From the NCBI GenBank assembly GCA_944391475.1, contig CALXTR010000001.1, forward strand, positions 1 through 64,000: DNA of 64,000 nucleotides, in the 5' to 3' direction. Below, piece after piece: positions 44,924 through 55,469 of this stretch. Position 1 is the stretch's first letter, and every line of letters starts with the position of its first letter. The translations under genes and the position numbers were made by a program. The stretch is from an uncultured Alphaproteobacteria bacterium (GTDB taxonomy: Bacteria; Pseudomonadota; Alphaproteobacteria; RF32; CAG-239). Below the pieces are notes generated by a model. That model worked only from the letters and a program-made list of their open reading frames with translations, had not been told where the DNA came from and searched no databases.

Positions 44924-45532
44924 ATGGTACGCAAAACTAAAGAAGAAGCAGAAAATACGCGCCGCGAAATATTGAAGGCGGCCTTGGAAGTCTTTTATCA
45001 GAAAGGATATTCCAGAACTACGTTTGATGAGATTGCTGCCCGAATCAATTTGACGAAAGGGGCAGTCTATTGGCATTTTAAAAATAAGCCAGATTTATTG
45101 GTGGAAATTATTAAAGAGCACTTTTTTCAAAAGCAAAGAACCAGTTATAATGCCAACACTTGGGAAGAGCTGAAAAATGCTATGGTGGAAAGTGCTAAAA
45201 TTATTCATAATGATGCCGATTATCGTAAGTTTTTGTTTTTTGTGATGTTTCAGATGGAATGGTCGGAGGCTATGGTCAGCAAGGTAGGGGAATCTATTTG
45301 CGGTATCAGAGATTATCCGCTATTGCAGCTAAAAGAAGCATTGACTAATATTCAAAAAAACGCTCAACTAGAGACAGATGCAAATATTGAAGAGTTGGCT
45401 TTAGTGATTTTGCACTTGTGGAAGGGAGCGCTGGGAGATGAGATTGGAAAATTTAGCAATCATAATTTCCCAGATATGATTGCTAAAAGTATGGATTTGA
45501 TTATTGCAGGTGTTAAAAAAGAGAGGTCGTAA
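44924..45532 (+). CDS. TetR/AcrR-family transcriptional repressor
   Basis: 202 aa. N-terminal helix-turn-helix typical of TetR/AcrR: TRREILKAALEVFYQKGYSR, TTFDEIAARINLTKGAVYWHFKNKPDLL. The C-terminal ligand-binding part has DADYRKFLFFVMFQMEWSE as in AcrR/TtgR. It probably represses the RND pump encoded next and itself, and is released by toxic ligands. Its stop codon is directly followed by the adaptor gene start, so it is part of the efflux operon. Confidence 0.92.
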   Translation: MVRKTKEEAENTRREILKAALEVFYQKGYSRTTFDEIAARINLTKGAVYWHFKNKPDLLVEIIKEHFFQKQRTSYNANTWEELKNAMVESAKIIHNDADYRKFLFFVMFQMEWSEAMVSKVGESICGIRDYPLLQLKEALTNIQKNAQLETDANIEELALVILHLWKGALGDEIGKFSNHNFPDMIAKSMDLIIAGVKKERS

Positions 45533-46699
45533 ATGCAAGTTGGAAAATTAAAAAACAGAGTGATTATTCGTAAGGTTTTAGTCTTGCTGATGTGTGGCGC
45601 CATTGGTTGGTATCTCAAAGGTAAATTAACTCCTCAAGTGCCGAATATGGCTGCAATGGGGGGCGGGGAACCTTCAGTTTTGGTGCAGAAAATTATGGCT
45701 TCCAATATTTCTCCTCAGGCTACTTATATTGCCCATGTGGAGCCAATTAAAAGTGTGGATTTAATCCCGCAGGTGGCCGGTTATGTTGAAAAAGTACTGT
45801 TTGAAGAAGGCAGCCAAGTAAATGAGGGCGATGTCCTGTTTATAATTGAACAAGAAAAATATAAAGCTACCGTTGCTTTGCGTGAGGCTGAGTTGGCTTC
45901 GGCTCAAGCTAATTTGGTGAAAATGGAGCGTGATTATAAACGTCAGGTTTCGTTGTCAAAACAAAATATTGCTTCTAAAGCAACTTTTGATAATGCAGAA
46001 AGCAATTATTTGCAAGCTCAAGCTGCGGTAAAACAAGCTGAGGCTAATCTTGCTTTGGCAAAAATTGATTTGGATTATACCGAAATTAAAGCCCCGTTTA
46101 CCGGTTATATTGGTAAAGCTTTGGTTCGTGAAGGTAACTATGTGAGCTCAAATTCAACCAGCTTGGCTCGTATTGTGCAAGTTAACCCAATTCGTGTCGC
46201 TTTCTCTATGACAGATAAAGATTTCTTGAACATTCGCCAAGAATATAGCGGTGAAAAGGCGGCTAATATTCGTACTCAACTGGTTTTGCCGAACGGAAAA
46301 GTTATGCAGAACCATTTTATGTCGCGTTTTACCGATAATGAAGTTAATTCTGATACTGCAACCATTGCCGTATATACCGAATTTAATAATGATGAGGGTT
46401 ATCTTATTCCTGGAAACTATGTGAAGATGATGATTGGAACCAAAGATGATGTTACGGCATTGTTAGTTCCTCAAGCCGCTGTGGCTCAAGATGAAAATGG
46501 TAACTTTGTGGTGGTAGTTGATGAAAATAATATTGCTACTGAGCGTCGTGTGGTCTTGGGTGATGTGATTGGTGAAAATCAGGTGGTTATGGACGGGCTG
46601 GCTCAAGATGAGAGAGTGGTCGTTCAAGGTTTGCAGAAAGTGCGTGACGGTCAAAAAGTTCGTCCTTCGCTGATTAATGCTGAAGAAGAGGAGCTCTAA
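45533..46699 (+). CDS. RND efflux periplasmic adaptor (AcrA-like)
   Basis: 388 aa. N-terminal membrane anchor ([18 protein letters not shown]), lipoyl halves ([31 protein letters not shown] and [25 protein letters not shown]), helical hairpin ([21 protein letters not shown]) and the C-terminal barrel ([20 protein letters not shown]). It lacks the usual lipid-anchor Cys and looks membrane-anchored by its N-terminus. It joins the inner-membrane pump to an outer-membrane channel. No TolC gene is in the window. Confidence 0.93.
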   Translation: MQVGKLKNRVIIRKVLVLLMCGAIGWYLKGKLTPQVPNMAAMGGGEPSVLVQKIMASNISPQATYIAHVEPIKSVDLIPQVAGYVEKVLFEEGSQVNEGDVLFIIEQEKYKATVALREAELASAQANLVKMERDYKRQVSLSKQNIASKATFDNAESNYLQAQAAVKQAEANLALAKIDLDYTEIKAPFTGYIGKALVREGNYVSSNSTSLARIVQVNPIRVAFSMTDKDFLNIRQEYSGEKAANIRTQLVLPNGKVMQNHFMSRFTDNEVNSDTATIAVYTEFNNDEGYLIPGNYVKMMIGTKDDVTALLVPQAAVAQDENGNFVVVVDENNIATERRVVLGDVIGENQVVMDGLAQDERVVVQGLQKVRDGQKVRPSLINAEEEEL

Positions 46700-46703
46700 G
46701 CCG

Positions 46704-49700
46704 ATGTTCTCAAGATTTTTTATTGAAAGACCGCGTTTCGCGATGGTGATTTCCATCGTGTTGACGCTTGCCGGTGCGATTGCGGTATTTTCGTTGCCGA
46801 TTTCGCTGTATCCGGAAATTACACCGCCGGAAGTTACGGTGTCTGCCAGCTATCCCGGTGCTAGTGCTGAGGTGTTGGCTAGTACGGTAGGTATTCCGTT
46901 GGAAGAAGAAGTTAACGGTGTGGAAGATATGCTCTACATGAGCTCAACTTCTGAAAACTCCGGTAGTTATCGTCTGACGGTGACATTTGCAGTGGGTGTG
47001 GATCCTGACATGGCCCAGGTTAAGGTGCAGAACCGTATTCAACAAGCGCTGACCAAACTTCCTGAAGAAGTGCAACGACAAGGTATCAGCGTTAAGCGGC
47101 GCTCATCAGATATTTTGGGCTTTATTACCGTGCTATCTCCTAACCGGACGCACGACAAGCTGTTTTTGAGTAACTATGTGGAAAATAACATCAAAAACAA
47201 CTTGAGCCGTGTATATGGTGTGGGTGAGGTTAGTGTGCATGCCTCTAAGCTTAGTATGCGCGTGTGGCTCGATGCCGATAAAATTGCAGCTTTGAACTTG
47301 CCGGTTTCTTCAATTGTTTCGGCCATTGAAAGCCAGAACTATCAGCCTTCTTTGGGTTCGGTCGGGGCTATGCCTGGTGATGGAACTCAGCAGATGATGT
47401 ATAACTTGCAGACTCAAGGTCGTATCAACGAGGTTGAGGACTTTAAGAAGATTATTGTTCGTACGGCAGAGCAGGGCGGTTTGGTATATTTGGAAGATGT
47501 GGCTCGAGTTGAAATCGGTGAAGAAAGTTATCGGGCGATGTCTGAATTTGATGGCGCTCCGTCGGTGGCAATTGCCGTGAACCTTTTGTCTGGTGCAAAT
47601 GCTTTGGAAGCAATGTCGGCGTTAAAGGCCGAGTTGAAACGTTTGGAGCAGTTCTATCCGGATGATTTTGAGGTCTTGATTGGGTATGATGCTACTTTGT
47701 ATATTACATCTTCAATTGAAGAAGTAGTATTGACTTTGATTTTGACCTTTATTTTGGTGATTGCGGTATGCTATCTCTTCTTGCAAGATTGGCGCGCAAC
47801 CTTAATTCCGACTTTGACCATTCCGGTGTCTATCTTTGCGACTTTCGCCGTGTTGTTAGCGCTGGGCTTTAGCATCAACCTCTTGACATTGTTTGGTTTG
47901 GTGCTAGCGATTGGTCTGGTGGTGGACGATGCTATTGTGGTGGTGGAGCGTGTGCTCTATTTGATGGAAACGGAGAAACTATCGCCAAAAGAGGCCTCTA
48001 TCAAGGCAATGGAACAAGTATCCGGTGCGGTTGTGGCTACAACTTTGGTGCTGTTGGCAATCTTTGTGCCGGTGGGTTTCTTGGGTGGTATTACCGGACG
48101 AATTTATCAGCAGTTTGCAGTAGCAATTTCAACTGCGGTATTTTTCTCCGCGGTTAACGCTTTGACCTTGTCTCCTGCATTGTGTGCAACTTTGTTGAGA
48201 CCGCTCAAACCTTATACAAGCGGGCCTTTGTTCTGGTTTAATAAATGGTTGGGTAAAGCTCGTGATCGCTACACCGCAGTGGTGGCTTTTGTGGGGCGCA
48301 AGGTAAGTGTGATTGCTTTGTTGCTCGGCTTGTTATTGCTTGGATGCTGGTCGTTGTTGAGTGTTAGCCAGACATCGTTTATTCCAAACGAAGACCAAGG
48401 TGTGATTATGGCTAATATTCAGTTGCCGGAAGGTGCGTCGCGAGAGAGAACTGAACAACTGATTAAGCAAATTTATCCAACATTTAAGAAAGAACCGGGT
48501 GTGGCTCATGTGATGGATGTGGTCGGTGCCAGTATGATTGGTGGTGGCGGTGAAAACGTGGCCTTTATGATTGCTATTTTGGATCCGTGGTCGATGCGTA
48601 AAGATCCGGAGTTGTACTCAACCAATATCTTGAACCGAATCAGAGCTAAGCTGGCTTCAGTGCCGAATGCAGAAATCAATATGTTTGAATTTCCGGCTAT
48701 TCCGGGATTGGGAACCAGCGGTGGTATGGACTTCCGTTTGCAGTCTTTGGATAGTAGCGATTCAAAGAAAATTGATGCGGCTTTGCAAGGTTTCTTGGCC
48801 AAACTAAATCAGGCTCCGGAAGTGATGTATGCTTTCTCAACCTATACGGCAAAAACTCCGCACGTATATTTGGAGATTGATAAAACTAAGGCAGAATCTA
48901 TGAAAGTTTCGGTGGGTAGTATTTATGAAGTATTGGGGGCTTATTTGGGCTCGCAGTATGTGAACGATATTAACCTCGGAACTCAGGTTAACAAGGTGGT
49001 TATTCAATCTGACTGGAAATATCGTAAAGATATTGATAGTATCAAGAAATTGTATGTGCAGAGCCAGACCGGTGAGATGGTACCTCTCGGGAGTTTGGTT
49101 AAGTTGACAAAAGTGTTGGCACCGCGTACGGTGGAACGTTATAACCAATATCCGAGTGCAAGTATCACGGCTATGCAAAACTCTTCAGTTAGTACGGGGC
49201 AGGCGATGTCGGCGGTGGAAGAGCTGACTAAATCGCTCCCGAAAGGGTTTAGCTATCAGTGGTCGGGTATGAGTTATCAGGAACAATCTAACCAAGGTCA
49301 AATTGGGTACTTGATTGTGCTGGCGGTGACATTTGGTTACTTGTTCTTGGTGGCGCAATACGAAAGCTGGTCAACCCCGCTGCCGGTGTTAACCTCAGTG
49401 ACAGTGGCAATGCTAGGCGCTTTGGCCGGATTGTTTGTGACCGGTTTGCCGCTGAGTATTTATGCGCAGTTGGGTTTGATTTTGCTGGTTGGTCTGGCCA
49501 GTAAGAACGCAATTTTGATTGTGGAATTTTCTAAAGAAGAGCGCGAGCGCGGTACTTCGATTGTCAAGGCGGCAATGGTGGGTACCAAAGAGCGGTTTCG
49601 TGCGGTGCTGATGACGGCCTTTACCTTTATTTTGGGTGTGGTGCCGATGATTGTGGCAACCGGTGCGGGCGCTTCGAGCCGTATTGCGATTGGTGTTCCG

Positions 49701-49811
49701 GTGTTTTACGGAATGTTGCTCGGAACGGTCTTGGGCTTGATTGTAATTCCGCTGTTGTATATTTTGTTCCAGACTTGGCGAGAAAAAACTTATGAATTTT
49801 TCCGCAAGTAG
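46704..49811 (+). CDS. RND multidrug efflux transporter (AcrB/HAE1 type)
   Basis: 1035 aa from the ATG at 46704, giving the conserved start [21 protein letters not shown]1 features: [21 protein letters not shown], the proton-relay pair in [26 protein letters not shown], and [20 protein letters not shown] in the second half, with 12 membrane spans and two large periplasmic loops. It exports hydrophobic compounds using the proton gradient. The gene starts 5 bp after the adaptor gene, with GAGGAG as ribosome-binding site. Confidence 0.96.
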   Translation: MFSRFFIERPRFAMVISIVLTLAGAIAVFSLPISLYPEITPPEVTVSASYPGASAEVLASTVGIPLEEEVNGVEDMLYMSSTSENSGSYRLTVTFAVGVDPDMAQVKVQNRIQQALTKLPEEVQRQGISVKRRSSDILGFITVLSPNRTHDKLFLSNYVENNIKNNLSRVYGVGEVSVHASKLSMRVWLDADKIAALNLPVSSIVSAIESQNYQPSLGSVGAMPGDGTQQMMYNLQTQGRINEVEDFKKIIVRTAEQGGLVYLEDVARVEIGEESYRAMSEFDGAPSVAIAVNLLSGANALEAMSALKAELKRLEQFYPDDFEVLIGYDATLYITSSIEEVVLTLILTFILVIAVCYLFLQDWRATLIPTLTIPVSIFATFAVLLALGFSINLLTLFGLVLAIGLVVDDAIVVVERVLYLMETEKLSPKEASIKAMEQVSGAVVATTLVLLAIFVPVGFLGGITGRIYQQFAVAISTAVFFSAVNALTLSPALCATLLRPLKPYTSGPLFWFNKWLGKARDRYTAVVAFVGRKVSVIALLLGLLLLGCWSLLSVSQTSFIPNEDQGVIMANIQLPEGASRERTEQLIKQIYPTFKKEPGVAHVMDVVGASMIGGGGENVAFMIAILDPWSMRKDPELYSTNILNRIRAKLASVPNAEINMFEFPAIPGLGTSGGMDFRLQSLDSSDSKKIDAALQGFLAKLNQAPEVMYAFSTYTAKTPHVYLEIDKTKAESMKVSVGSIYEVLGAYLGSQYVNDINLGTQVNKVVIQSDWKYRKDIDSIKKLYVQSQTGEMVPLGSLVKLTKVLAPRTVERYNQYPSASITAMQNSSVSTGQAMSAVEELTKSLPKGFSYQWSGMSYQEQSNQGQIGYLIVLAVTFGYLFLVAQYESWSTPLPVLTSVTVAMLGALAGLFVTGLPLSIYAQLGLILLVGLASKNAILIVEFSKEERERGTSIVKAAMVGTKERFRAVLMTAFTFILGVVPMIVATGAGASSRIAIGVPVFYGMLLGTVLGLIVIPLLYILFQTWREKTYEFFRK

Positions 49812-49834
49812 GAGAACTTAATAGGACATAAAGA

Positions 49835-49866
49835 AAACGCTCGGTGAAATCGGGCGTTTTTTTGTG
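49835..49866 (+). terminator. Terminator of the efflux operon
   Basis: AAAACGCTCG, loop GTGAAAT, CGGGCGTTTTTTT. Confidence 0.85.
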
Positions 49867-49892
49867 GGGTTTAATAGTGGTTACCACGCGTT

Positions 49893-50012
49893 ATTTTTTA
49901 ATCGGAAGATTGTTTTTTTATTTGTAAATTCGAAGATCCCTGGACGATTGCTAGCGCAATCGAGGGATGACTCTTTTTGTTTGACGACTACTGCTTAGTC
50001 GTGTGATGACAC
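49893..50012 (+). repeat. REP-like repeat (ATCCCTGGACG type), copy 2
   Basis: TTTTTAATCGGAAGATTGTT, T tract, AAATTCGAAGATCCCTGG, then hairpin CGATTGC-TAG-GCAATCG closed by TCCCT/AGGGA and GATGAC. A second hairpin follows (ACGACTA/TTAGTCGT, 49983-50000). Matches 33082-33203. It ends about 120 bp before the Bacteroidetes-like genes. Confidence 0.7.
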
Positions 50013-50052
50013 TATTTATATATGGGGATGGAGTAGTATAGTTTAAAAAAGG

Positions 50053-50082
50053 AAAGAGCTGCACCTTGGGGCACAGCTCTTT
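50053..50082 (-). terminator. Terminator of the Bacteroidetes-like genes
   Basis: AAAGAGCTG, 12-nt loop, CAGCTCTTT; on the minus strand it is followed by CCTTTTTT. It lies about 50 bp after the stop of the gene at 50131. Confidence 0.7.
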
Positions 50083-50130
50083 GTATATAATAGTATCGGG
50101 TCGGATAACCTTGCGGCTCCGCCCAATGTC

Positions 50131-50850
50131 TCAAAAATGAAAAGTCACGGCTGCGGTGACCATGAACTGTCCTTTTTGCCAGTTGCCGGACAGGACAGTT
50201 TTTTGATCTGCCTCACTGAGACCGTCGATAAATGCATCGAGGTTCTCAATGAATTCTTTTTCCTTGGGCATCGCCAGGTAGTTTACACCTAAGCGAATCT
50301 GTACATGAGATGCACAGTTCCAAGAAATTTCTGCAGCACCACCATAAGTTATGTTTGGTATGCACTGCAGGTCGCGCAGTCTCGGGGTGCCGTCTTCAGC
50401 TTCGATTTTTCGAAGCCCTTTGCATTGTACTTTACCTCCGATGAGGGGCGCAATGCTAACGTCAATCCCCGTTTTTTTATAAAATCCACTTTGACTCGAG
50501 ATGAGGTCAAAAGTTGGTTTGAGTACAAACCAAGAGTGGTTGGAGACCAAGCTCTTGGTCATATTATACATTCCCTGCACTCCCAGACGGAAGTGGTCAG
50601 AGAAACGACGGCCAGCCTCAAGGCCGACCATGTGCTCTCCGTCGAGAGCGTAGCCGTAGCCAGCTCCGACGTACCAGTTGGACGATCCGTGGATTACGTC
50701 CAATTTAACATCTTCGGCATTCTCGATGGCCGACTTTTGTTCTGTCGTTGGCACAGCGTTGAGCCGTGTCGCGCTAATGCGCTTGATTTGTGCGTTTACA
50801 CTTACTACAGACAACAGAACTATGACTAATAATAATACTGACTTTTTCAT
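50131..50850 (-). CDS. Bacteroidetes-like outer-membrane beta-barrel protein
   Basis: 239 aa. Signal peptide MKKSVLLLVIVLLSVVSVNA with Gln directly after the cut, a feature frequent in Bacteroidetes; then alternating strands with Gly/aromatic residues (NWYVGAGYGYALDGEHMVGL, HFRLGVQGMYNMT) and a C-terminal strand ending in His-Phe (FMVTAAVTFHF), as in small outer-membrane barrels. There is no Shine-Dalgarno site; ATAAATAAA precedes the ATG, again Bacteroidetes-like. Codon choice is richer in G/C than the neighbours. It follows the large lipoprotein gene by 144 bp, in the same direction. Confidence 0.75.
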   Translation of the reverse strand: MKKSVLLLVIVLLSVVSVNAQIKRISATRLNAVPTTEQKSAIENAEDVKLDVIHGSSNWYVGAGYGYALDGEHMVGLEAGRRFSDHFRLGVQGMYNMTKSLVSNHSWFVLKPTFDLISSQSGFYKKTGIDVSIAPLIGGKVQCKGLRKIEAEDGTPRLRDLQCIPNITYGGAAEISWNCASHVQIRLGVNYLAMPKEKEFIENLDAFIDGLSEADQKTVLSGNWQKGQFMVTAAVTFHF

Positions 50851-50994
50851 TTTATTTATGGTTTTTGTCCCCCGTGGCCTAAAAAAGGCGTTTGGGGGAC
50901 AGATGAAACAATTTAGTTAACTTTTGCCACGGTTCGGGTCTAAAAAGCCTTGGCCGTGGACTTGTATATATTAATCGCGCTAACTAAGCAGGGC

Positions 50995-53898
50995 TTACTT
51001 AACGCTAAAGTACATTATCTGATCGCCGTTCTTAATCTTTAACATACCGTTTTCAACGGTACCTACAGCGATAACCGGATTTGTGCAACCAGTTGTCAAA
51101 ACGTCAGAAGCACTGAACAAACGGGTGTAACCGTCTGCTGCATAATATGCCCATTCGCCGTCTGCAACAATCAGGTTAGCCGGGTTACGGTCAGAACCTA
51201 CACCGTTCAATGTTGCGCTCGGAATGTTGTTAAACTTCATAGCCGGTTTAACGGATGGAGTCTGATTAACATTAACCGAATTCTTACCGCTCTTGAATGA
51301 ATAACTATCATTATAAATGATAGTCTTATTTCCGCAAGCGATAACCAAAGACAACATTGGTTGAGTGTTCGCATCAACAGTCACTGTAATTGCGCCACCG
51401 ATGATGCGATCGGCGTCGATGATAATCGGGTCGATTGGCTTCAACACCTTGATGTTGAATTCAGTCTTGCTATTATCAGTGTGACCGTTAAAGCCGTAAG
51501 CATAACTTACGGAAGACGCCCAACTGTTATACTCACCAGATACTACCGGAGTAGATACCTGATCAGTTGTTGGGTTAGCAACTGTGATTTGCGTCGGCAA
51601 GAACTCAAGCTTCTGGCCTGCCAATACGATATAAGCGGAACCATTGGTTACCGTCACATCGTGATTGAACTTATCATATACGGCAGTCATTGACTGCTTG
51701 TTGTACGTGATTTGGGCCTTACCAGATGTTGCATTGGAAGTTGTTGAGTTTCCGTTGCTAAATCTAGTAAATGAGAAACTATTATTCTCGCTGATGAAAT
51801 CCGCGATAGCACCGAAGGATACGCCGGCAGATGTATAAACCACCTGCATGGTGGTGTCTCGCTCAATACCTCTGGAGTTCTTTATGGACGCCTTCATTGT
51901 GGCTGTCCAATAAGAATTGATAAACTCAATCTTATTCTCCAAAACCTTGGCGAAGATATCTTCGGTAGGATCTTCCGGAGTCGGATCCACTGGGGTCTCC
52001 TTCTCTTCTTCATATCTCAATACCTGGTCGCAGTTTGCGATATCTACGTTTGCAACCATTAACCCAAAATGGATCTGGTCTTTGAAAATAGACATCGTTT
52101 CATCGCCCAAGTCCTGAGTTCCCATAGTGGCACCTTTTTTATATGCGGTACCCTTAACTGTTGCAGTAGCTGTGTTACCAGCTGCGCTTGTTAATGTGAA
52201 CTCAGCGAGATATGTTGAAGTAACCGTCACGTTCGCTCCCGCGAAGATGAAGTTGCTTTCGAAGGTCTTAACAGAACCGCTTACTGAGAGAGTTCCGGCA
52301 GTTGTAGAGTAGTTTTCGCTACTCTTTTCTACCATCTCCGGAGTAGTCGTATTGTAGTTACGACTCTCTGTCAATTTTTCGCTCTCAGCGCTCTGAGCAC
52401 CATTGTGAATAAACGATATACTCTCACGAGTAGGATCGCTATTGCTCCAGTAATGGATAACATCCATTGTATAGACGTTACCGCTTGGAACAAAGTTCTC
52501 AATTGTGATACCCTCTTCGCGGTTTTCACCTGGATTTGGGTTGTTGGTCTTGTTAAGAACAACGTTTGCGCTCAGGGTCTCAGAAGATGAACCATTGAAA
52601 GAAGCACCGACCTTGTGAGTCAATGTCTTTGACATATCAGAGGAGGATGTCTCCTCAACTCCACCGTCATTCAGCGTGTATTCGCCGAACGCCAGTTCTT
52701 TGGACGAACCGTCCGGGAACTGGATGGTCGGGATCTCAAAGTATCCCTTAAACGTCATAGCCGCATGGTTAGTGCGGTTAGTCAGGGAGGTGTAACCCTC
52801 CTGAATGTTAATGCGGCAGTTGCCTGCTACATCAACATAACGACTTTCACCACTAGCGGCCAACTCTGTTGCGGAGCTCTCGCCCAGCGTCCAGTCTAAA
52901 GAAGTGACTGTAAGAGTCACGTCATTCGGACGGGAGGTACGATGGTTCAATGCAACACGGAAATCGCCCACGGTTTCCTGTGACAGATCATCATAAATTT
53001 TGATGATTGTACCAGTTGTGTAGCCGTTGGTGAAATCCACGTTTATTACATCGTATCCCATTACTTCAGGCTCCGGTGTAGGCAGCGGGTCCGGGTTCTC
53101 TTCGCTGTTGCGAACATATACGTTCTTAACAACGAAATGCATAATCCGTGTTACATCTTCATTACCAGCGTTGGCAACGGTTACTCGAACCATTACCTCC
53201 ATCTGGTACTTATCGTACCCCTTTTTGTCGGATGCGACCTCAACGGCCTTCTTTCCAACGTATTCAGGTTCTGCCCAAGTTGCAGAGCACAAATCAGTTA
53301 CAGTCTTGCCCCCAAAAGAGAGGGAAGATACTGATGTGCTAGCAGTTGCCTTCAATACCACCTGGCGAGAACCGCCAAAACTAAGGGTATATAACTTACC
53401 CCCAGTCACGTTCTGTGCGAACGTGATGGTACCGTTTGCCTGGTTCATCTCGTCGTATGAGCTAAACGCCATAACATTGCTCAGCCCATACAAACGGGTG
53501 AACAAGTTTGTGCTGTAGCTCTCGGTCTCCTGAGAGTGCTTGTACTCGCTCTCGTTGTTTTTATCGCGGTACTCAATGTCCGCTGTATAAGAGTGAGACA
53601 CAGTTGCCTGAGCGTAGCCTTCCTGAGCTTCATCTTCGTATGCCTTTGTCAGGCTTACGTTTGATGAAGACTTCCACTCAATTGCAGTTGATTTGCAATC
53701 AAGTTTTGATACGCCGTAGACATACCAAGACGGGTCAACCGGTTTTTCTGGGTCGTCCGGATTGTCTGGGTTGTCGGTGTGTTCACCGTCAACCAAAAAA
53801 TCCTTCTCACCACAGGAAGTGAGTGAGAAAGACAACACCATAGCTGCGAAGGTCATGACTATCGCCATGATAACCTTCAAAAAAGAATTTGTTCTCAT
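50995..53898 (-). CDS. Large Bacteroidetes-like surface lipoprotein
   Basis: 967 aa. Lipoprotein signal peptide with lipobox LTSC (Cys29) followed by GEKDFLVDGEH, an acidic start typical of surface-exposed Bacteroidetes lipoproteins. Then a Pro/Asp linker (DNPDNPDDPEKPVDP) and a long Thr/Ser-rich beta region with similar modules (FTNGYTTGTIIKIYDD; TVTSTYLAEFTLTS; VTVTNGSAYIVLAG) and a C-terminal module ending in GTVENGMLKIKNGDQIMYF. No catalytic motif is seen; an adhesin or binding role is possible. The 5' leader is A-rich without a Shine-Dalgarno site. Base composition and codon use differ from the flanking genes. The first gene of the two-gene minus-strand block. Confidence 0.75.
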   Translation of the reverse strand: MRTNSFLKVIMAIVMTFAAMVLSFSLTSCGEKDFLVDGEHTDNPDNPDDPEKPVDPSWYVYGVSKLDCKSTAIEWKSSSNVSLTKAYEDEAQEGYAQATVSHSYTADIEYRDKNNESEYKHSQETESYSTNLFTRLYGLSNVMAFSSYDEMNQANGTITFAQNVTGGKLYTLSFGGSRQVVLKATASTSVSSLSFGGKTVTDLCSATWAEPEYVGKKAVEVASDKKGYDKYQMEVMVRVTVANAGNEDVTRIMHFVVKNVYVRNSEENPDPLPTPEPEVMGYDVINVDFTNGYTTGTIIKIYDDLSQETVGDFRVALNHRTSRPNDVTLTVTSLDWTLGESSATELAASGESRYVDVAGNCRINIQEGYTSLTNRTNHAAMTFKGYFEIPTIQFPDGSSKELAFGEYTLNDGGVEETSSSDMSKTLTHKVGASFNGSSSETLSANVVLNKTNNPNPGENREEGITIENFVPSGNVYTMDVIHYWSNSDPTRESISFIHNGAQSAESEKLTESRNYNTTTPEMVEKSSENYSTTAGTLSVSGSVKTFESNFIFAGANVTVTSTYLAEFTLTSAAGNTATATVKGTAYKKGATMGTQDLGDETMSIFKDQIHFGLMVANVDIANCDQVLRYEEEKETPVDPTPEDPTEDIFAKVLENKIEFINSYWTATMKASIKNSRGIERDTTMQVVYTSAGVSFGAIADFISENNSFSFTRFSNGNSTTSNATSGKAQITYNKQSMTAVYDKFNHDVTVTNGSAYIVLAGQKLEFLPTQITVANPTTDQVSTPVVSGEYNSWASSVSYAYGFNGHTDNSKTEFNIKVLKPIDPIIIDADRIIGGAITVTVDANTQPMLSLVIACGNKTIIYNDSYSFKSGKNSVNVNQTPSVKPAMKFNNIPSATLNGVGSDRNPANLIVADGEWAYYAADGYTRLFSASDVLTTGCTNPVIAVGTVENGMLKIKNGDQIMYFSVK

Positions 53899-54355
53899 GA
53901 TTTTTTGTTTTTTTTGTTTATTATTTTTTTTTATTTTTTTTCTTTTGAGTTTTCTTTTTTTTGAACAGTATGCGAAGTAACCGAACGGTCTTTCAGATGT
54001 ACTTTGGGTGTGATTAATATATACTATATGTTAACGTGCTTAAATTGCTTCATTAGTTCATAGTAATACCAGAGCAAAAAGCTCAACTCCCAATGTAATT
54101 TGCATACTATAATTATAATTTGTCAATTATAAATATATCATATATTAAATTAAAAAACAATAAAAATTATGATAGAATCGTGACTCCATTTATTTTTGTA
54201 ACAAAAATTTAACAATTAAATTGTGAAAATATCTGTCTATATTGTCAAAAATATGTTGAAAATTGGTGAAAAATGTGCTAGCTTATAACCTGTTTGAAAA
54301 AACATAGCTGTAATGGCGCATGGATTGATTGAAAAAACAAAGGATAAGGTTAATT
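53899..54355. other. AT-rich intergenic stretch
   Basis: 457 bp between the divergent Bacteroidetes-like block and the gene at 54356. It starts with the A/T tract that is the leader of the minus-strand lipoprotein gene (T-rich on the plus strand), followed by very AT-rich sequence with short inverted repeats (ATAATTATAATTTG; GAGC-AAAAA-GCTC). No coding frame with a ribosome-binding site is visible. Confidence 0.7.
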
Positions 54356-55261
54356 ATGAAAATCTGGTCGAAACCTCACAAATTTACCGCTCAAAATATT
54401 ATGCCTTGGTTGAAACCTACTGCCGTTGCTATTGCTATTTCGGCTTCTTACGGAATGGGAAAATGCGAGGGCGAACAAGATGGTGAACGTCGTTTGGAGG
54501 CTCAAAACCAGAAGTTTGCCGTCAAAGAACAAAGATATACCCGTCAAATTGACAGCTTGAACAAAAAACTCAGCACCTTTCGTTTTTATGAGGTGGACGA
54601 ATCTGGGCATCCGGTCGCTGAAATTGAAAAAATTCGTAATCAAAAAATGCCCGAAAATATGCAAAATCGGTTCAAAAAATTTCAAATGCGCGAAATTAGC
54701 CCAGAGGAAATTATGCGGCTAGATACTTTGTTTGAAAATCAGGGGCTGGATTGGAGAAATTATGATACTCACCCTGAGTTTTTGAAAAAGTTGGGGGCTA
54801 GATTAAGTGATAGTGTTAATGTGCAACGCGATGAAAGCTATTTGCATGATGCCTTCTCTTATCGGCAGTTGATGGTTGAGGAAATGTGCCGTCTGAGCCG
54901 AGTGGGTCATTTGCGCCATAATTTTGCTCCGTTTAGAATGTCTGATGAAGATTTGAACCTCGAAATTAGGTTTAGACCGGCGTTGATTAAGTCTAAACTT
55001 AAAGCTCAGGCTTATAAAAATGTATATGAATATCGTTTGGATGTGAACCGCTTGGAGCTTATTCGAAAAATTGTGGAAATGCGTCAGGTGGTCAAAATCA
55101 ATAATCAAGTGGTGCGAGCTTTGCAAAAGGCCGATCGATTGGCTTTTGAAACTGAGAAAAAAGATAAAATCCAAAAGTTGCGCCAAATGCCGCCAAAAAC
55201 TCCGGCAAACTACGAGACTTTAATGCAGAAGTTTGTCGGTGGTAGTGCTAAAGCTCACTAA
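54356..55261 (+). CDS. Membrane-anchored coiled-coil protein, unknown
   Basis: 301 aa from the ATG at 54356 (AAGG upstream). One N-terminal membrane span (residues ~18-35, WLKPTAVAIAISASYGMG), then a charged, helix-rich domain (QRYTRQIDSLNKKL; PEEIMRLDTLFENQGLDW; YRLDVNRLELIRKIVEMRQV) ending in a basic Pro-containing tail. No known family. The composition is unlike the Bacteroidetes-like genes next to it and like the other native genes. Confidence 0.7.
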   Translation: MKIWSKPHKFTAQNIMPWLKPTAVAIAISASYGMGKCEGEQDGERRLEAQNQKFAVKEQRYTRQIDSLNKKLSTFRFYEVDESGHPVAEIEKIRNQKMPENMQNRFKKFQMREISPEEIMRLDTLFENQGLDWRNYDTHPEFLKKLGARLSDSVNVQRDESYLHDAFSYRQLMVEEMCRLSRVGHLRHNFAPFRMSDEDLNLEIRFRPALIKSKLKAQAYKNVYEYRLDVNRLELIRKIVEMRQVVKINNQVVRALQKADRLAFETEKKDKIQKLRQMPPKTPANYETLMQKFVGGSAKAH

Positions 55262-55469
55262 TCTTACCTCCTTTCTTATCCCTTCTTTAGTTGCCCCGTC
55301 TTGGGGGGACGACTCTGCGGTTTTTGTGTATAAATGCCGAAATCGAAAATTTTGCTTGTAGAATCGGATTAAGTGTTATAAATTCCTTGATAGTTTTTCT
55401 ATGAACCGGTCGAGCGGTGTTTCCGCGCGGCTGAATTTTAACTATAATGCTATAGGAGCTATATTAACC

